A stretch of 64,000 nucleotides of DNA from Candidatus Thiothrix putei. GTDB lineage: Bacteria > Pseudomonadota > Gammaproteobacteria > Thiotrichales > Thiotrichaceae. The notes under the pieces were generated by a model that saw only the letters and a list, made by a program, of their open reading frames with translations, was not told the DNA's origin and searched no databases. Made by a program: the position numbers and the translations under genes. This document shows, piece by piece, positions 30,573 to 41,683 of the stretch; the first letter of the stretch is position 1, and each line of letters begins with the position of its first letter. The stretch spans positions 1,284,001-1,348,000 of the forward strand of contig CP124756.1 in assembly GCA_029972225.1 (NCBI GenBank). The letters run 5' to 3'.

Positions 30573-32005
30573 AAATAGGCAATGACGATCTGGCTCGCAA
30601 ACGCATTAATCGGCTGCATTTCATCGGTATCGGTGGTGCGGGGATGGGCGGTATTGCTGAGGTGGTCGCCAATTTGGGCTATCAGGTATCCGGTTCGGAT
30701 GTGGCAGAGGGCGCGATGACCCGCCGCCTGCAATCGTTGGGGATTACGGTTTACAAAGGTCATGCAGCGGAAAACGTTGCGGGTGCAGACGTGATCGTGG
30801 TGTCGACCGCGATTGATGCGACTAACCCTGAAATCGTCGCGGCGCGTGAAAAACGTTTGCCGATTGTGCGCCGTGCGGAAATGTTGGCGGAACTGATGCG
30901 TTTCCGGCAGGGCATTGCGGTGGCAGGTACGCACGGTAAAACCACGACGACCAGTCTGACCACGAGTTTGCTGGTGGAAGGTGGGATGGATCCGACCTAC
31001 GTGATCGGTGGCAAGCTGAACAGTTCCGCGAGTAATTCCAAACTCGGCACGGGTGAATATCTGGTGGCGGAGGCGGATGAAAGCGATGCGTCATTCCTGC
31101 ATCTGCAACCGATGATTGCGGTGGTCACGAATATCGACGAAGACCACATGTCGACGTATGGCAACGATTTCAATAAGTTGAAGCAAACGTTTGTGGAGTT
31201 TTTGCACCACTTGCCGTTCTACGGGCTGGCGGTGTTGTGTGTGGATGATGAATACGTGCGTGAAATCATGCCGGACGTTAGGCGACCGATTGTCACCTAC
31301 GGCATTGATCAGGAAGCGGATGTGCGGGCGACGAATCTACGCTTTGAGGGTACACAAAGCCATTTTACGGTGCATTGCGTCAAAGGTAATCGCACCTTGG
31401 ACATCGTGCTGAATTTGCCGGGGCGTCATAACGTCTTGAATGCACTGGCGGCGATTGCGATTGCGGCGGAATTGGATGTGTCGGATCAAGCCATTATGGA
31501 TGGTTTGCGCAAATTTGACGGGGTGGGGCGGCGTTTCCAGCAATACGGTGACATTACTTTCGCGCCGGGTAAGCAGGCAACCTTGGTCGATGATTACGGG
31601 CATCACCCGCGTGAAATGAAAGCGACACTGGAGGCAGTGCGCAATGCCTGGCCGACGCGGCGTTTGGTGCAGGTGTTTCAGCCGCACCGTTACACCCGTA
31701 CCCGCGATTTGTTTGAAGATTTCGCGCAAGTGTTGTCGGAAACCGATGTGCTGGTGTTGATGGATGTGTACCCCGCCAGCGAACAGCCGATTCCGGGTGC
31801 GGATGGGCGGGCGTTGGCACGGGCGATTCGTATCCGTGGCAAGGTTGACCCGATTTTTGTGACTGACGTGGAAGATGTACCGGGCGTGTTAAAGCATGTA
31901 TTGCAGGATGGCGATGTGATTTTGACCCAAGGCGCGGGTAGCGTGGGCGCATTAGCCGCGAGCTTGCCCGAAAAACTGATGCTGAAGCCGGAGGGTGGTG
32001 CATGA
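30569..32005 (+). CDS. murC: UDP-MurNAc:L-alanine ligase MurC
   Basis: Adds L-alanine, the first stem-peptide residue. 478 residues with the dinucleotide-like [13 protein letters not shown] near 18, the ATP loop [10 protein letters not shown] near 121, and [10 protein letters not shown]. Overlaps murG and ddl by 4 bases each. murB is not beside it in this cluster. Confidence 0.98.
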   Translation: MKIGNDDLARKRINRLHFIGIGGAGMGGIAEVVANLGYQVSGSDVAEGAMTRRLQSLGITVYKGHAAENVAGADVIVVSTAIDATNPEIVAAREKRLPIVRRAEMLAELMRFRQGIAVAGTHGKTTTTSLTTSLLVEGGMDPTYVIGGKLNSSASNSKLGTGEYLVAEADESDASFLHLQPMIAVVTNIDEDHMSTYGNDFNKLKQTFVEFLHHLPFYGLAVLCVDDEYVREIMPDVRRPIVTYGIDQEADVRATNLRFEGTQSHFTVHCVKGNRTLDIVLNLPGRHNVLNALAAIAIAAELDVSDQAIMDGLRKFDGVGRRFQQYGDITFAPGKQATLVDDYGHHPREMKATLEAVRNAWPTRRLVQVFQPHRYTRTRDLFEDFAQVLSETDVLVLMDVYPASEQPIPGADGRALARAIRIRGKVDPIFVTDVEDVPGVLKHVLQDGDVILTQGAGSVGALAASLPEKLMLKPEGGA

Positions 32006-32922
32006 GTCAGAACCCAGTCGCTAAATTCGGCAAAGTCGCGGTGTTATACGGTGGTTGGGCAGCCGAACGCCCGATTTCGCTGAAAAGTGGTGCGGCAGTG
32101 CTGGCAGGCTTGCAAGCCAGTGGCGTGGATGCGCACGGTATTGATGTTGACCGTAACATTATTAAGACGCTTCAAGACGGTGGCTTTGATCGGGTATTTA
32201 ATATTCTGCACGGCGCGGGCGGCGAAGATGGCGTGTTGCAAGGTGCGCTGGAAATTTTGGGTCTGCCTTACACCGGTTGTGGGGTAATGGCTTCGGCGAT
32301 CAGCATGGATAAGCTCATGACCAAGCGGGTGTGGGCAGGTGCGGGGTTGCCGACGCCAGCGTATCGGGTGCTGACGGCGGCTACCGATTTTGAGGCAGTG
32401 GTTGCCGAGCTAGGCTTGCCCTTGATGGTGAAACCGGCGACGGAAGGTTCCAGCATTGGCATGAGCAAAGTGAAAGTGGCGGCGGATTTGGCGGGTGCTT
32501 ATCACAAAGCCGCTGAATGCAGCGCGGTGGTGATTGCTGAGCAGTGGATAACCGGTGCGGAATATACCGCCGGAATCGTTGCTGGCGAATCATTGCCGCT
32601 GATTCGCTTGGAAGTGCCGGGTGAGTTTTACGATTACGAGGCGAAATATGTCTCGGATGATACCCATTATTTTTGCCCCTGTGGTTTAAACGAGTCAGAA
32701 GAGCAGGCCATGCAAGTGCTGGCACAGCAAGCCTTTGCAGCGGTTGGCGGGCGTGGCTGGGGTCGGGTTGACCTGATGCGGGATGCCCAAGGCAAAGCAT
32801 GGTTGATCGAAGTCAATACTAACCCCGGTATGACGGATCACAGTTTGGTGCCAATGGGCGCTCGCGCGATTGGAATGGATTTTAACGCGCTGGTTGTGCG
32901 CATTTTGGAGACGACATTGTAA
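32002..32922 (+). CDS. ddlB: D-alanine:D-alanine ligase
   Basis: An ATP-grasp enzyme of 306 residues, the size of the DdlB branch. [26 protein letters not shown] and the C-terminal Mg-site [15 protein letters not shown] are intact. It supplies the dipeptide used by MurF. Overlaps murC by 4 bases and ftsQ by one. Confidence 0.96.
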   Translation: MSQNPVAKFGKVAVLYGGWAAERPISLKSGAAVLAGLQASGVDAHGIDVDRNIIKTLQDGGFDRVFNILHGAGGEDGVLQGALEILGLPYTGCGVMASAISMDKLMTKRVWAGAGLPTPAYRVLTAATDFEAVVAELGLPLMVKPATEGSSIGMSKVKVAADLAGAYHKAAECSAVVIAEQWITGAEYTAGIVAGESLPLIRLEVPGEFYDYEAKYVSDDTHYFCPCGLNESEEQAMQVLAQQAFAAVGGRGWGRVDLMRDAQGKAWLIEVNTNPGMTDHSLVPMGARAIGMDFNALVVRILETTL

Positions 32923-33746
32923 TGGCAACACCACGCCGCAACACGGTTAAACGGACTCGCACAAGTTTCAGTTTCACTGAGATTTCACCGGGTCTGTTGA
33001 GGTTAGTGGCGGTGTTGGTGTTAGGGCTAATGCTGTTGGCGGGAGTGCTGGGAGTAAGAGCCATGCTCAATAACCCAGAAAACCTGCCCATTAGTCGGAT
33101 TGATCTACAAGGCGAGAGGAAGTTCATCAAAGATGCAGAGTTACAGGCGGTTATTGGAAAATACCAACAGACCAACCTATACCTGCTTGATGTGAATGCA
33201 TTAGAGACTGATTTGAAAACACTACCTTGGGTACGGGCTGTTACCTTGCGTAAAGCGTGGCCTGATCAGTTGATTGTGGGGATTGAGGAACAGCATCCTG
33301 TCGCCTTGTGGGGGCGTGAGCGCTTAATGAATAAGTACGGTGAATTATTTGCCGCTGATTTGTCTTCTATACGTGGCTTGTTGCCGACCTTGTACAGTCC
33401 TGAAGATAAAGGGCGTGAAATCGCTGAACGTTATTTGCAGGTCAAGGAATGGCTGAAAGATTTGCCATTGGAAATTTCGGAGTTGACCGAAGATGAAAGC
33501 GGTTCATGGCGCTTAAAGATTAAAGATGGCCCAGAAATTATGATTGGTAGCGAAGATCAAGAACGCCGGATACAACGGTTCAGGGTTGGTTTCCAGCAAG
33601 AGTTAGCCAAAAAACTAGCGAATGTACGGCGAGTAGATTTGCGTTATACCAATGGTTTTGCAGTGGAATGGAAAAAATCCCCAGTCGGCTCGCGGGATTC
33701 AACGAACGGAGTCGCAGGAGTGAGTGATGTCAAAAAAAGATCATAA
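32922..33746 (+). CDS. ftsQ: Cell division protein FtsQ
   Basis: A 274-residue bitopic membrane protein. A basic cytoplasmic tail precedes one helix (about 24-46), then a POTRA domain (about 57-125, ISRIDLQGERKFI...) and a beta domain. It bridges early and late divisome proteins. It overlaps ftsA by 20 bases. Confidence 0.95.
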   Translation: MATPRRNTVKRTRTSFSFTEISPGLLRLVAVLVLGLMLLAGVLGVRAMLNNPENLPISRIDLQGERKFIKDAELQAVIGKYQQTNLYLLDVNALETDLKTLPWVRAVTLRKAWPDQLIVGIEEQHPVALWGRERLMNKYGELFAADLSSIRGLLPTLYSPEDKGREIAERYLQVKEWLKDLPLEISELTEDESGSWRLKIKDGPEIMIGSEDQERRIQRFRVGFQQELAKKLANVRRVDLRYTNGFAVEWKKSPVGSRDSTNGVAGVSDVKKRS

Positions 33747-34971
33747 CGTGATTGTAGCGCTGGATCTGGGAACCTCGAAAGTGGTTGCTTTGGTTGGTGA
33801 AATCAATGACGCTGGACGTTTGGAGATTATTGGTATCGGTTCATACCCATCACGGGGGATGAAAAAAGGTGTGGTGGTCAATATTGAGTCCACTATCCAG
33901 TCGATTCAGCGTGCAGTGGAAGAAGCCGAATTGATGGCGGGTATCCAAATCCGCTCCGTATATGTGGGTATTGCCGGTAGTCATGTTCGTAGCCTGAACT
34001 CCCATGGCATTGTGGCTATTAAGGATAAAGAAGTCACCGTAAGCGATGTTGAGCGGGTGATGGATGCGGCGCGTGCAGTGGCTGTCCCTGCTGACCAACG
34101 GATTTTGCATGTGTTGCCGCAGGAATATGTGATCGACCAGCAAGAAGGTATTCGTGAACCGATTGGTATGTCCGGGGTGCGTTTGGAGGCACGGGTGCAT
34201 CTGGTGACGGCAGCGCATAGTGCGGCACAGAATTTAGTCAAATGTGTGGAGCGTTGCGGTTTACACGTTGAAGACATCATTCTGGAACAAGTTGCCTCCA
34301 GCTATGCGGTGTTGGAAGAAGATGAAAAAGAACTGGGTGTATGCCTCGTTGACATCGGTGGCGGGACTAGCGACATTGCGGTGTTCATGAATGGTTCAAT
34401 TCATCACACTGCCGTCATTCCTATTGCGGGTGATCAAGTCACCAATGACATTGCGGTAGCGGTCAGAACCCCGACGCAACACGCAGAAGAGATTAAGATT
34501 AAACACGGTCGGGCTTTACGCCAGCTTGTCGATGAGGATGAGTTGATTGAAGTGCCGGGTGTCGGGGAGCGGGAACCGCGCAGTCTGTCAGTGCAGACAT
34601 TGGCGTCCGTGATCGAACCCCGTTATGAAGAATTGTTTTCACTCGTGCTTCAGGAATTGCGTCGTAGCGGTTATGAAGAACGAATTGGTGCAGGTATCGT
34701 GCTGACAGGCGGCTCTTCCAAAATGCGGGGAGTACGCGAGTTAGCTGAAGAAGTGTTCCATATGCCGGTTAGGATTGGAATGCCTCGGAATATCGGTGGC
34801 TTGCGCGGTGAAGTCGAAAATCCTATCCATTCCACTGGGGTAGGGCTACTGCTGTACGGGATGGCACAGCAGGCATATGGCACCAAGCGTACCTATCCAA
34901 CCCCTGGCGTTATGTCGACGGAAGATGGCTGGTGGGATCGCTTGAAAAGCTGGTTTAACGGTAATTTTTAA
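33727..34971 (+). CDS. ftsA: Cell division protein FtsA
   Basis: An actin-fold ATPase that ties FtsZ to the membrane. 414 residues. ALDLGTSKVVALVGE forms phosphate loop 1, and DIGGGTSDIAVF loop 2, near residue 205. The C-terminal amphipathic helix WWDRLKSWFNGNF is the membrane-targeting sequence. The ATG at 33727 is 7 bases from AGGAG; a GTG at 33724 is less likely. Confidence 0.97.
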   Translation: MSKKDHNVIVALDLGTSKVVALVGEINDAGRLEIIGIGSYPSRGMKKGVVVNIESTIQSIQRAVEEAELMAGIQIRSVYVGIAGSHVRSLNSHGIVAIKDKEVTVSDVERVMDAARAVAVPADQRILHVLPQEYVIDQQEGIREPIGMSGVRLEARVHLVTAAHSAAQNLVKCVERCGLHVEDIILEQVASSYAVLEEDEKELGVCLVDIGGGTSDIAVFMNGSIHHTAVIPIAGDQVTNDIAVAVRTPTQHAEEIKIKHGRALRQLVDEDELIEVPGVGEREPRSLSVQTLASVIEPRYEELFSLVLQELRRSGYEERIGAGIVLTGGSSKMRGVRELAEEVFHMPVRIGMPRNIGGLRGEVENPIHSTGVGLLLYGMAQQAYGTKRTYPTPGVMSTEDGWWDRLKSWFNGNF

Positions 34972-34989
34972 CAGTCGGAGAGTACGGGC

Positions 34990-36204
34990 ATGTTTGAATT
35001 TATGGATAGCGCAGCCAAAGGTGCTGCAATCAAAGTAATTGGTGTCGGCGGCGGCGGTGGCAATGCGGTCAAGCACATGCTGGCATCCGGTATCGAAGGT
35101 GTTGAATACATTTGTGCGAATACTGATTCCCAAGCATTAGCTGGGATTGGCGTCAAAAGTGTCCTGCAATTGGGTACTTCCTTGACCAAAGGTCTGGGTG
35201 CGGGCGCAAACCCTGAAATTGGGCGCGAAGCTGCCATCGAAGACCGTGAACGCATCAAAGAATTGGTGAGCGGTACGGATATGTTGTTCATCACTGCTGG
35301 TATGGGTGGTGGTACAGGGACAGGTGCTGCGCCAGTCATTGCTGAAATTGCACGTGACATGGGAATTTTGACCGTTGCGGTGGTGACCCGTCCCTTCTTG
35401 ATGGAAGGTTCACGTCGCAAGAAGTCTGCGGATGCAGGTATTACCGAGTTGCACAAGCATGTTGACTCCCTGATTACCATTCCTAACCAGAAATTGCTGA
35501 CTTCATTGGGTAAGAACGTCTCTTTGCTATCCGCTTTTGAAGCAGCGAATGATGTGTTACTGAAAGCGGTACAAGGTATTGCGGAACTCATCACTAATCC
35601 GGGGTTGATCAACGTTGACTTTGCTGACGTGCGTGCAGTCATGATGAACGGCGGTGTTACCATGATGGGGTCAGGTGAAGCACAAGGTGAAGACCGTGCT
35701 TCCAAAGCGGCGCAAATGGCAATTTCCAGCCCACTGTTGGAAGACATCCGTTTGGATGGCTCTCACGGTATTCTGGTTAGCATTAGTGGTGGTTTGGATA
35801 TGACCATGCACGAGTTTGAAGAAGTGGGGTCTGTCGTGGGGCAGTTTGCCGCAGATGATGCCAATGTGATCATAGGTACAACATTGAATCCGGAGTTGGG
35901 CGACAAGATTCGTGTCACGATCGTTGCAACGGGGTTGGAAGAAGGCGGTTTGACAGCAGCACGCCCGGCCTTGTCAGTGGTTGGTCAACAACCTGCAAGA
36001 GGTGTAGACCGTCATGCTCAACAGCAGGCAGCGGTAAACGAGCAGCGCAATCGTGTGCGTGAGCTACCGCCTGTGGTACTAGCGCAGGATGTGCCTGGCG
36101 TCCGTGGTTCTTATGGTGCGGTTCGCGATACCCCAACATATATCCGTAATGGCAGCGAAAGTAGCTTAGACATTCCTGCTTTTCTGCGTAAGCAAGCTGA
36201 TTAA
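34990..36204 (+). CDS. ftsZ: Cell division GTPase FtsZ
   Basis: The tubulin homologue that forms the Z ring. 404 residues. Signature GGGTGTGAAPV lies near residue 104, NxDxQAL-like ANTDSQAL near 43, and the T7 loop NVDFADVRAVM near 208. A variable linker precedes the C-terminal peptide LDIPAFLRKQAD, which binds FtsA and ZipA. 18 bases after ftsA with GGAG upstream. Confidence 0.99.
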   Translation: MFEFMDSAAKGAAIKVIGVGGGGGNAVKHMLASGIEGVEYICANTDSQALAGIGVKSVLQLGTSLTKGLGAGANPEIGREAAIEDRERIKELVSGTDMLFITAGMGGGTGTGAAPVIAEIARDMGILTVAVVTRPFLMEGSRRKKSADAGITELHKHVDSLITIPNQKLLTSLGKNVSLLSAFEAANDVLLKAVQGIAELITNPGLINVDFADVRAVMMNGGVTMMGSGEAQGEDRASKAAQMAISSPLLEDIRLDGSHGILVSISGGLDMTMHEFEEVGSVVGQFAADDANVIIGTTLNPELGDKIRVTIVATGLEEGGLTAARPALSVVGQQPARGVDRHAQQQAAVNEQRNRVRELPPVVLAQDVPGVRGSYGAVRDTPTYIRNGSESSLDIPAFLRKQAD

Positions 36205-36245
36205 TAATTATACTGTTTCGTTGGACAGTCGACATGCCCGTCGAT

Positions 36246-36269
36246 GCATTGGAGCAAATGCTCCAATGC
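36246..36269. terminator. Hairpin between ftsZ and lpxC
   Basis: A perfect 10-bp stem, GCATTGGAGC / GCTCCAATGC, with loop AAAT, 42 bases after ftsZ. No T-run follows on the plus strand, so it may be a partial terminator or an mRNA-stability element. The rest of 36205-36435 shows no gene and probably holds the lpxC promoter. Confidence 0.5.
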
Positions 36270-36435
36270 CAATGGGGGTGTCAATGGTTTGTTATTTGAG
36301 AAGATAATGTTTACGTAAGTCGATTTTGGGCAATTTCGTGTATTTGAGGAAACTTGTTCAGACTCTAATAAGTCAAATCGACTAGAATTCGCGGATTCTA
36401 AAAAATAACACGCCAACAACGAAAGGGAGTATACC

Positions 36436-37353
36436 TTGTTAAGGCAACGGACATTGAAAGCAACGGTATCGACTATCGGTATCGGCTTACACTCTGGTAA
36501 AAAAGTCTCCATGACTTTACGCCCAGCATCTTCCAATACTGGCATTGTGTTTCGCCGGGTTGATATGAATCCGCCCGCGTTGATTGAGCTTCACCCTGAA
36601 CGGGTGGGTGAGACCATGCTTTGCACCGCTTTGATTGCTGACGATGCAAAAGTCGCCACGGTCGAGCATTTGTTATCCGCATTGGCAGGTTTAGGAATAG
36701 ATAATCTCTATGTGGATTTAGATGCCGCAGAAATTCCTATCATGGATGGCAGTGCGGCTCCTTTTCTATACCTACTGTTGTCTACGGGTATCGAAGAACT
36801 CAAAGCACCTAAGCGTTTTATCCGCATCAAAAAGCCGCTTGAAGCTAGCCGAAGTAATGCTTGGGCGAAATTACTACCGTATGCTGGTTTTAAAGCCAGC
36901 TTTGAAATTGAATTTGATCACCCTGCTGTTAGTTCTACCGCGCAAGCTTTGGAAATCGACTTTTCTCGGCAAGCTTATGCGAGTGAGATTGCCCGTGCCC
37001 GTACCTTTGGGTTTATGCGTGACGTAGAAATGCTGCGTTCCCGTAATCTGGGTTTAGGTGGTAGTCTGGAAAACGCCATTGTACTGGATGAGTTTCGTGT
37101 ACTGAATCAGGATGGTCTGCGTTATCGCGATGAGTTTATCCGTCACAAAATCCTTGATGCGATTGGTGACTTGTATACATTAGGGCATGGCATCATTGGT
37201 TATTATCAGGGGCATAAATCAGGTCATGCTATCAATAACTTACTGGTACGTGAGTTACTTCAGCAGCAGGATGCTTGGGAAATGGTTACGCTGGACGAAA
37301 AACAAAGAGAACAAGCCATTTTTGCAGACAACTATGCCTTTGTCGGGATTTGA
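36436..37353 (+). CDS. lpxC: UDP-3-O-acyl-GlcNAc deacetylase LpxC
   Basis: The committed step of lipid A synthesis, a zinc amidase. 305 residues. Zinc ligands lie in [10 protein letters not shown] (His near 77) and in HKILDAIGD (His and Asp near 235-239), with catalytic His in GHKSGH. The start is TTG, supported by the AAAGGGAG ribosome site and the [11 protein letters not shown] terminus matching the family's start. The rare start codon may keep expression low. Confidence 0.97.
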   Translation: MLRQRTLKATVSTIGIGLHSGKKVSMTLRPASSNTGIVFRRVDMNPPALIELHPERVGETMLCTALIADDAKVATVEHLLSALAGLGIDNLYVDLDAAEIPIMDGSAAPFLYLLLSTGIEELKAPKRFIRIKKPLEASRSNAWAKLLPYAGFKASFEIEFDHPAVSSTAQALEIDFSRQAYASEIARARTFGFMRDVEMLRSRNLGLGGSLENAIVLDEFRVLNQDGLRYRDEFIRHKILDAIGDLYTLGHGIIGYYQGHKSGHAINNLLVRELLQQQDAWEMVTLDEKQREQAIFADNYAFVGI

Positions 37354-37357
37354 ACTA

Positions 37358-37780
37358 TCAAGGTCGTGAGTGGCTAGCTGTTTGTGCAAGTTGCTGGACG
37401 GCGGCTCGAAGTTCTTTATCATCAATACCTTGGGCGATGCTTTGCATGATAATGGCAGCATTGTTTGAGAGTCTAAAATTGCCTGTCTTTTGCTCAACAC
37501 TTGCAAGATGTAAGCCGATCACCTTAATATCAATGCCGCGAATGTTAGTGTTTAAGCATTTGCTTAAATGTTTGCTGAGTAAGTGCTGCTGAAAGCGGGC
37601 TTGCGTAGCAAAATGAGGGTCGTCGGTTAGGAGTGTTATACGTTGGTTTTTTAACAAAGGCCAAAAGTGGTTTTCTACAGGAACAGAAAAGAAGCACGCA
37701 ATTTCTGCCGTGAGTTGGTCAAGCTGATACAATTTCTCATCAAACCCCTTGCTAATCAGTTGATTAATTTTTTTCATCAT
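37358..37780 (-). CDS. dciA: DUF721/DciA-family protein
   Basis: A 141-residue protein with an N-terminal DUF721 (KH-like) fold (about 1-90) and a short helical tail. DciA loads or assists the replicative helicase DnaB in most bacteria that lack DnaC. The gene lies convergent to lpxC and divergent from the M23 gene, the place of PA4405 in Pseudomonas, which supports the call. The start at 37780 has GGGGAG 7 bases upstream. Sequence similarity is weak, as usual in this family. Confidence 0.72.
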   Translation of the reverse strand: MMKKINQLISKGFDEKLYQLDQLTAEIACFFSVPVENHFWPLLKNQRITLLTDDPHFATQARFQQHLLSKHLSKCLNTNIRGIDIKVIGLHLASVEQKTGNFRLSNNAAIIMQSIAQGIDDKELRAAVQQLAQTASHSRP

Positions 37781-37869
37781 GGTTGTGCTCCCCGAAATCC
37801 ACAATCTTCTACTATAAACGCTATAGTCGCATTTTTTTAGCTAGTGAGGAATCCAAGAGATTTACTATC

Positions 37870-38832
37870 ATGCAGGTAATCTGTCTTAGTGATGACGGCA
37901 CACGCCGTAGATCGTTTATGTTACACCCCTGGAAACACCTGATTATCCCCGCAGGCATCGTTGCTTTGCTGGTGGTAGGGCTTTCCGTTAACCAAATGCT
38001 GGGTCTTTACCAACTCGATGCTACGCCGCCGAATGCTGAAGTGTCTGAAAATGATGCGAGCAAACTGTTATCTGCTCTGGAGCAGCAAATTTCTACGGTT
38101 GACCAGATTAAGAAAGCCTACGCTAACTATACTGTCGATGTGGATACATTATCGGTGCGTTTAGGTACATTGGAAGCAGAAATCGCACGTTTGAATGCTT
38201 TGGCAAAACGTGTTGCGAATAAAGCCAAACTTGATCCCCAGGAATTCTCGTTGGATACCAAACCTGCGCGAGGCGGTCTCGCTAGTGAAGAGCCTGAGGT
38301 TGTTATTCCCAAATTATCATCCAATGAATTTTTAGCCTCGTTTGAGCTGGTTGAAAATAATCTGGATCGCCAAAAAGGTATGTTGGCGACCTTAGACCAG
38401 ATTCTTGAGGGTATTAATGTGCAAGCAGAAGTCTCTCCTAGTGGTAGGCCAGTACGCAGTGGTTACATCTCTTCTGAGTTTGGTTTCCGGCGTGACCCTT
38501 TTAATGGTCGTCAGAAAATGCACAAAGGCGTTGACTATGCGGGGCCACAAGGTACGGAAATTTATGCGGTAGGTGGTGGGGTGGTTTCTTTCGCTGGGAA
38601 TCGCAATGATGGTTATGGCAATGTCGTCGAGGTTGATCATGGCGATGGCTTAATTAGCCGCTATGCTCATTTAAGTACCACGAAGGTTGCCGAAGGCGAA
38701 GTGGTGAAAAAGGGTGATAATGTTGCGTGGATGGGAAGCACGGGGCGTTCCACAGGTTCCCACCTGCATCTTGAAGTATTAAAGAATGGCGAACAGGTTA
38801 ATCCGCGTGAATACCTTGGACACGAAGAATAA
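37870..38832 (+). CDS. M23-family murein peptidase with membrane anchor and coiled coil
   Basis: A 320-residue protein. A membrane helix lies at about 25-45, a coiled coil at about 65-125 and a LytM/M23 domain at about 190-315, with zinc ligands in KMHKGVDYAG (H, D) and GSHLHLEV (HxH). With intact ligands it is probably an active D,D-endopeptidase, although anchored coiled-coil M23 proteins can also be amidase activators. Its place between dciA and secA is conserved in Pseudomonas. The ribosome site is weak. Confidence 0.9.
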   Translation: MQVICLSDDGTRRRSFMLHPWKHLIIPAGIVALLVVGLSVNQMLGLYQLDATPPNAEVSENDASKLLSALEQQISTVDQIKKAYANYTVDVDTLSVRLGTLEAEIARLNALAKRVANKAKLDPQEFSLDTKPARGGLASEEPEVVIPKLSSNEFLASFELVENNLDRQKGMLATLDQILEGINVQAEVSPSGRPVRSGYISSEFGFRRDPFNGRQKMHKGVDYAGPQGTEIYAVGGGVVSFAGNRNDGYGNVVEVDHGDGLISRYAHLSTTKVAEGEVVKKGDNVAWMGSTGRSTGSHLHLEVLKNGEQVNPREYLGHEE

Positions 38833-38876
38833 TTCACCGTACAGCCAGTTAAACCGTATATAATGTAATACAAACC

Positions 38877-38916
38877 GTCCGGTGTAGCGATGTGTCCGCA
38901 CAGCGTTGCACCGGAC
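38877..38916 (+). promoter_or_regulatory. Long hairpin in the secA leader
   Basis: A stem of about 18 pairs with one mismatch and a TCCG loop joins 38877-38894 with 38899-38916 (outer arms GTCCGGTG / CACCGGAC). It lies after a TATAAT-like -10 (near 38859) and about 35 bases before secA. It could terminate the M23 transcript or regulate secA in its leader. An 18-codon open frame (38890-38946, [18 protein letters not shown]) starts inside it. Confidence 0.55.
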
Positions 38917-38950
38917 TTTCTGTTTGGAAAGGATACAAGAGAGTAAACGT

Positions 38951-41662
38951 ATGCTGGGTTCTGTAGCCAAAAAGATTTTTGGCAGCCGCAATGACCGTCT
39001 GGTCAAGTCTTATTCCAAAGCCGTCAAGAAAATCAATGCGCTGGAAGAACAGTACAAAGCGCTGTCTGATGCCCAATTAGCGGCAAAAACCACCGAGTTC
39101 CGTAATCGTCTGCAACAGGATGAAACGCTCGCTAGCTTATTGCCTGAAGCATTTGCTGTTGTCCGCGAAGCCAGCCAACGGGTGTTGGGGATGCGCCATT
39201 ATGACGTGCAGATGATCGGCGGTATGGTATTGAATGACGGCAAAATTGCTGAAATGAAAACCGGTGAAGGTAAAACCTTGGTGGCAACGTTAGCTGCTTA
39301 CCTGAATGCTTTGCCGGGTAATGGGATGCATGTCATCACTGTCAATGATTACCTTGCACAGCGTGATGCCGTACAAATGTCGCGTTTGTACGGTTTCTTA
39401 GGGCTGACGACCGGGGTTATTATCAATGGTTTGAGTTCTGAGCAACGTCGTGAAGCCTATGCGGCTGATATTACTTACGGTACTAACAACGAATTTGGTT
39501 TTGACTATTTACGCGATAACATGGCCTTCCGTAAGGAAGACCGGGTGCAACGTGATCTGTATTACGCGATTGTGGATGAGGTCGACTCCATCCTGATTGA
39601 TGAGGCGCGTACCCCGCTGATTATTTCCGGCCCTAGCCATGATGCGTCCCAACTGTATATGGCAATCGACCAACTCATCCCGATGTTGGAAAAGCAACAG
39701 GAAGAAAACGGTGATGGCGATTATTCTGTGGATGAAAAAGCCCGTCAGGTCTACATGACTGAAACAGGTCAAGAACGTGCGGAACAATTGCTATGGCAGG
39801 CAGGCGTGTTGCCGGAAGGTCAAGGTTTGTATGATACGGTGAGCATCAGTGTGTTGCATCACCTGAATGCTGCTTTGCGTGCTCATGCGCTGTTCCAGCG
39901 TAACGTCGATTACATTGTGCGCGATGGCAAAATCGTCATTGTCGATGAATTTACCGGTCGTACAATGCCGGGACGTCGCTGGTCGGAAGGGTTGCATCAA
40001 GCGATTGAGGCCAAAGAAAAAGTCGAGATTCAGGCTGAAAACCAAACACTGGCGTCGATTACGTTCCAGAATTATTTCCGTTTGTATGAAAAGCTCTCTG
40101 GTATGACGGGGACGGCTGACACGGAAGCGTTCGAGTTGCAACAGATCTATGGCTTGGAAGTTGTGGTTATTCCAACGCATCGTCCCATGCAGCGAATTGA
40201 TTCCAACGATTTGATTTACCTGACGGCGGAAGAGAAATACGAAGCCATCATCAAGGAAATCGAAACCGAAGTCGCTAAAGGCAGACCGGTTTTGGTGGGT
40301 ACAGCGTCGATTGAGACGTCGGAGTTAGTGTCCAACAAGCTGAAAGAATTGCGAATTCCGCATGAAGTCCTCAATGCTAAGCAGCATGAACGTGAAGCCC
40401 ATATTATTGCTAATGCGGGTCGCCCCGGAGCGGTGACGATTGCCACGAACATGGCAGGTCGTGGTACAGATATTGTCCTCGGCGGTAGCATGGATGAAGA
40501 ACTCAAACAGTTGGGTGAAAATCCCAATCCTGAAGCCGTTAGCAAAATCAAAGCCTTGTGGCAGAAGCGTCATGATGCGGTAGTGGCCTCCGGTGGTTTG
40601 CATATCCTTGGTACGGAACGCCACGAATCACGCCGTATTGACAACCAGTTGCGTGGTCGTGCCGGTCGTCAAGGTGACCCCGGTTCTTCACGCTTCTTCC
40701 TGTCGTTGGAAGATAACCTGATGCGTATTTTCGCCTCCGAGCGGGTGAAAAGCATGATGCAGCGTTTGGGGATGGAGAAAGGGCAGGCGATTGAAGCAGG
40801 TTTGGTATCCAAATCCATCGAAAATGCCCAGCGTAAGGTAGAAGCTCACAACTACGACATTCGTAAACATTTGTTGGAGTACGATGACGTTGCCAATGAT
40901 CAGCGTAAGGTAGTGTATTCCCAACGCAATGATTTGCTGGAAGTGGATGATATTAAGGATACTATTGAGGCAATCCGTGAAGATGTCGTCGATGCAATGT
41001 TTGCGACACATATTCCACCCGGCAGTATTGACGAGCAATGGGATGTTGATGGCCTTTACAAGCAGCTTTACACCGATTTCGGGGTGGATTTGCCGCTCAA
41101 GCAATGGTTAGCCACCGAGAAAAACTTGCATGAAGAAAGTCTGCGTGACCGGGTTCAGGAGCAGGTTGCTGCCGTGCTTCAGCAGAAGGAAACCATGATT
41201 GGCGCACCCAATATGCGCCGTTTGGAACGTGATGTGATGCTGCATGTGCTGGATGGCGAATGGAAAGAGCATCTTGCAGCCATGGATTATTTGCGTCAAA
41301 GTGTGGGCTTGCGTGGTTATGCGCAGAAAAACCCTAAGCAGGAATACAAGCGTGAAGCGTTTGAAATGTTTGAGCAGTTGCTGGAACGTATCAAGCACGA
41401 TGTGGTGGCTTTCCTCATGCGTATCCAGTTACAAGAGCCGCAGCAAGCAATGGCTGAGCTAGAAACGCATGAACCTCAGCCGATGGCCTTTTCTCACCCT
41501 GATGCAGGTAATGCTTTCGAGGATGAGGAGGTGGTGGATGCCGTAGTGGGTAGTAACACGAGTAATCCCTATGAGCGTGATGGCCTGAAAGTAGGGCGTA
41601 ATGACCCTTGTCCGTGTGGTTCTGGTAAGAAATACAAAAATTGTCACGGTCAATTGGTTTGA
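38951..41662 (+). CDS. secA: Preprotein translocase motor SecA
   Basis: The ATPase that pushes preproteins through SecYEG. 903 residues. Walker [10 protein letters not shown] lies near 104-112, Walker [16 protein letters not shown] near 209, and the second motor domain has GTASIETSE and [11 protein letters not shown]. The C-terminal zinc finger [14 protein letters not shown], which binds SecB and lipid, is present. The ATG at 38951 is the standard [16 protein letters not shown] start; the frame extension to a TTG at 38906 is rejected. Confidence 0.99.
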   Translation: MLGSVAKKIFGSRNDRLVKSYSKAVKKINALEEQYKALSDAQLAAKTTEFRNRLQQDETLASLLPEAFAVVREASQRVLGMRHYDVQMIGGMVLNDGKIAEMKTGEGKTLVATLAAYLNALPGNGMHVITVNDYLAQRDAVQMSRLYGFLGLTTGVIINGLSSEQRREAYAADITYGTNNEFGFDYLRDNMAFRKEDRVQRDLYYAIVDEVDSILIDEARTPLIISGPSHDASQLYMAIDQLIPMLEKQQEENGDGDYSVDEKARQVYMTETGQERAEQLLWQAGVLPEGQGLYDTVSISVLHHLNAALRAHALFQRNVDYIVRDGKIVIVDEFTGRTMPGRRWSEGLHQAIEAKEKVEIQAENQTLASITFQNYFRLYEKLSGMTGTADTEAFELQQIYGLEVVVIPTHRPMQRIDSNDLIYLTAEEKYEAIIKEIETEVAKGRPVLVGTASIETSELVSNKLKELRIPHEVLNAKQHEREAHIIANAGRPGAVTIATNMAGRGTDIVLGGSMDEELKQLGENPNPEAVSKIKALWQKRHDAVVASGGLHILGTERHESRRIDNQLRGRAGRQGDPGSSRFFLSLEDNLMRIFASERVKSMMQRLGMEKGQAIEAGLVSKSIENAQRKVEAHNYDIRKHLLEYDDVANDQRKVVYSQRNDLLEVDDIKDTIEAIREDVVDAMFATHIPPGSIDEQWDVDGLYKQLYTDFGVDLPLKQWLATEKNLHEESLRDRVQEQVAAVLQQKETMIGAPNMRRLERDVMLHVLDGEWKEHLAAMDYLRQSVGLRGYAQKNPKQEYKREAFEMFEQLLERIKHDVVAFLMRIQLQEPQQAMAELETHEPQPMAFSHPDAGNAFEDEEVVDAVVGSNTSNPYERDGLKVGRNDPCPCGSGKKYKNCHGQLV

Positions 41663-41683
41663 TTTTATCCCGGAGTAGGTAAC

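Noticed and set aside
38890-38946. SecM-type arrest peptide upstream of secA
   Set aside because: The 18-codon frame has no FxxxxWIxxxxGIRAGP-like motif, no signal peptide and no clear ribosome site, so I report only the leader structure.
38906-38950. TTG-started N-terminal extension of SecA
   Set aside because: SecA N termini are conserved as [10 protein letters not shown]-like from 38951; the extension lies in the leader hairpin.
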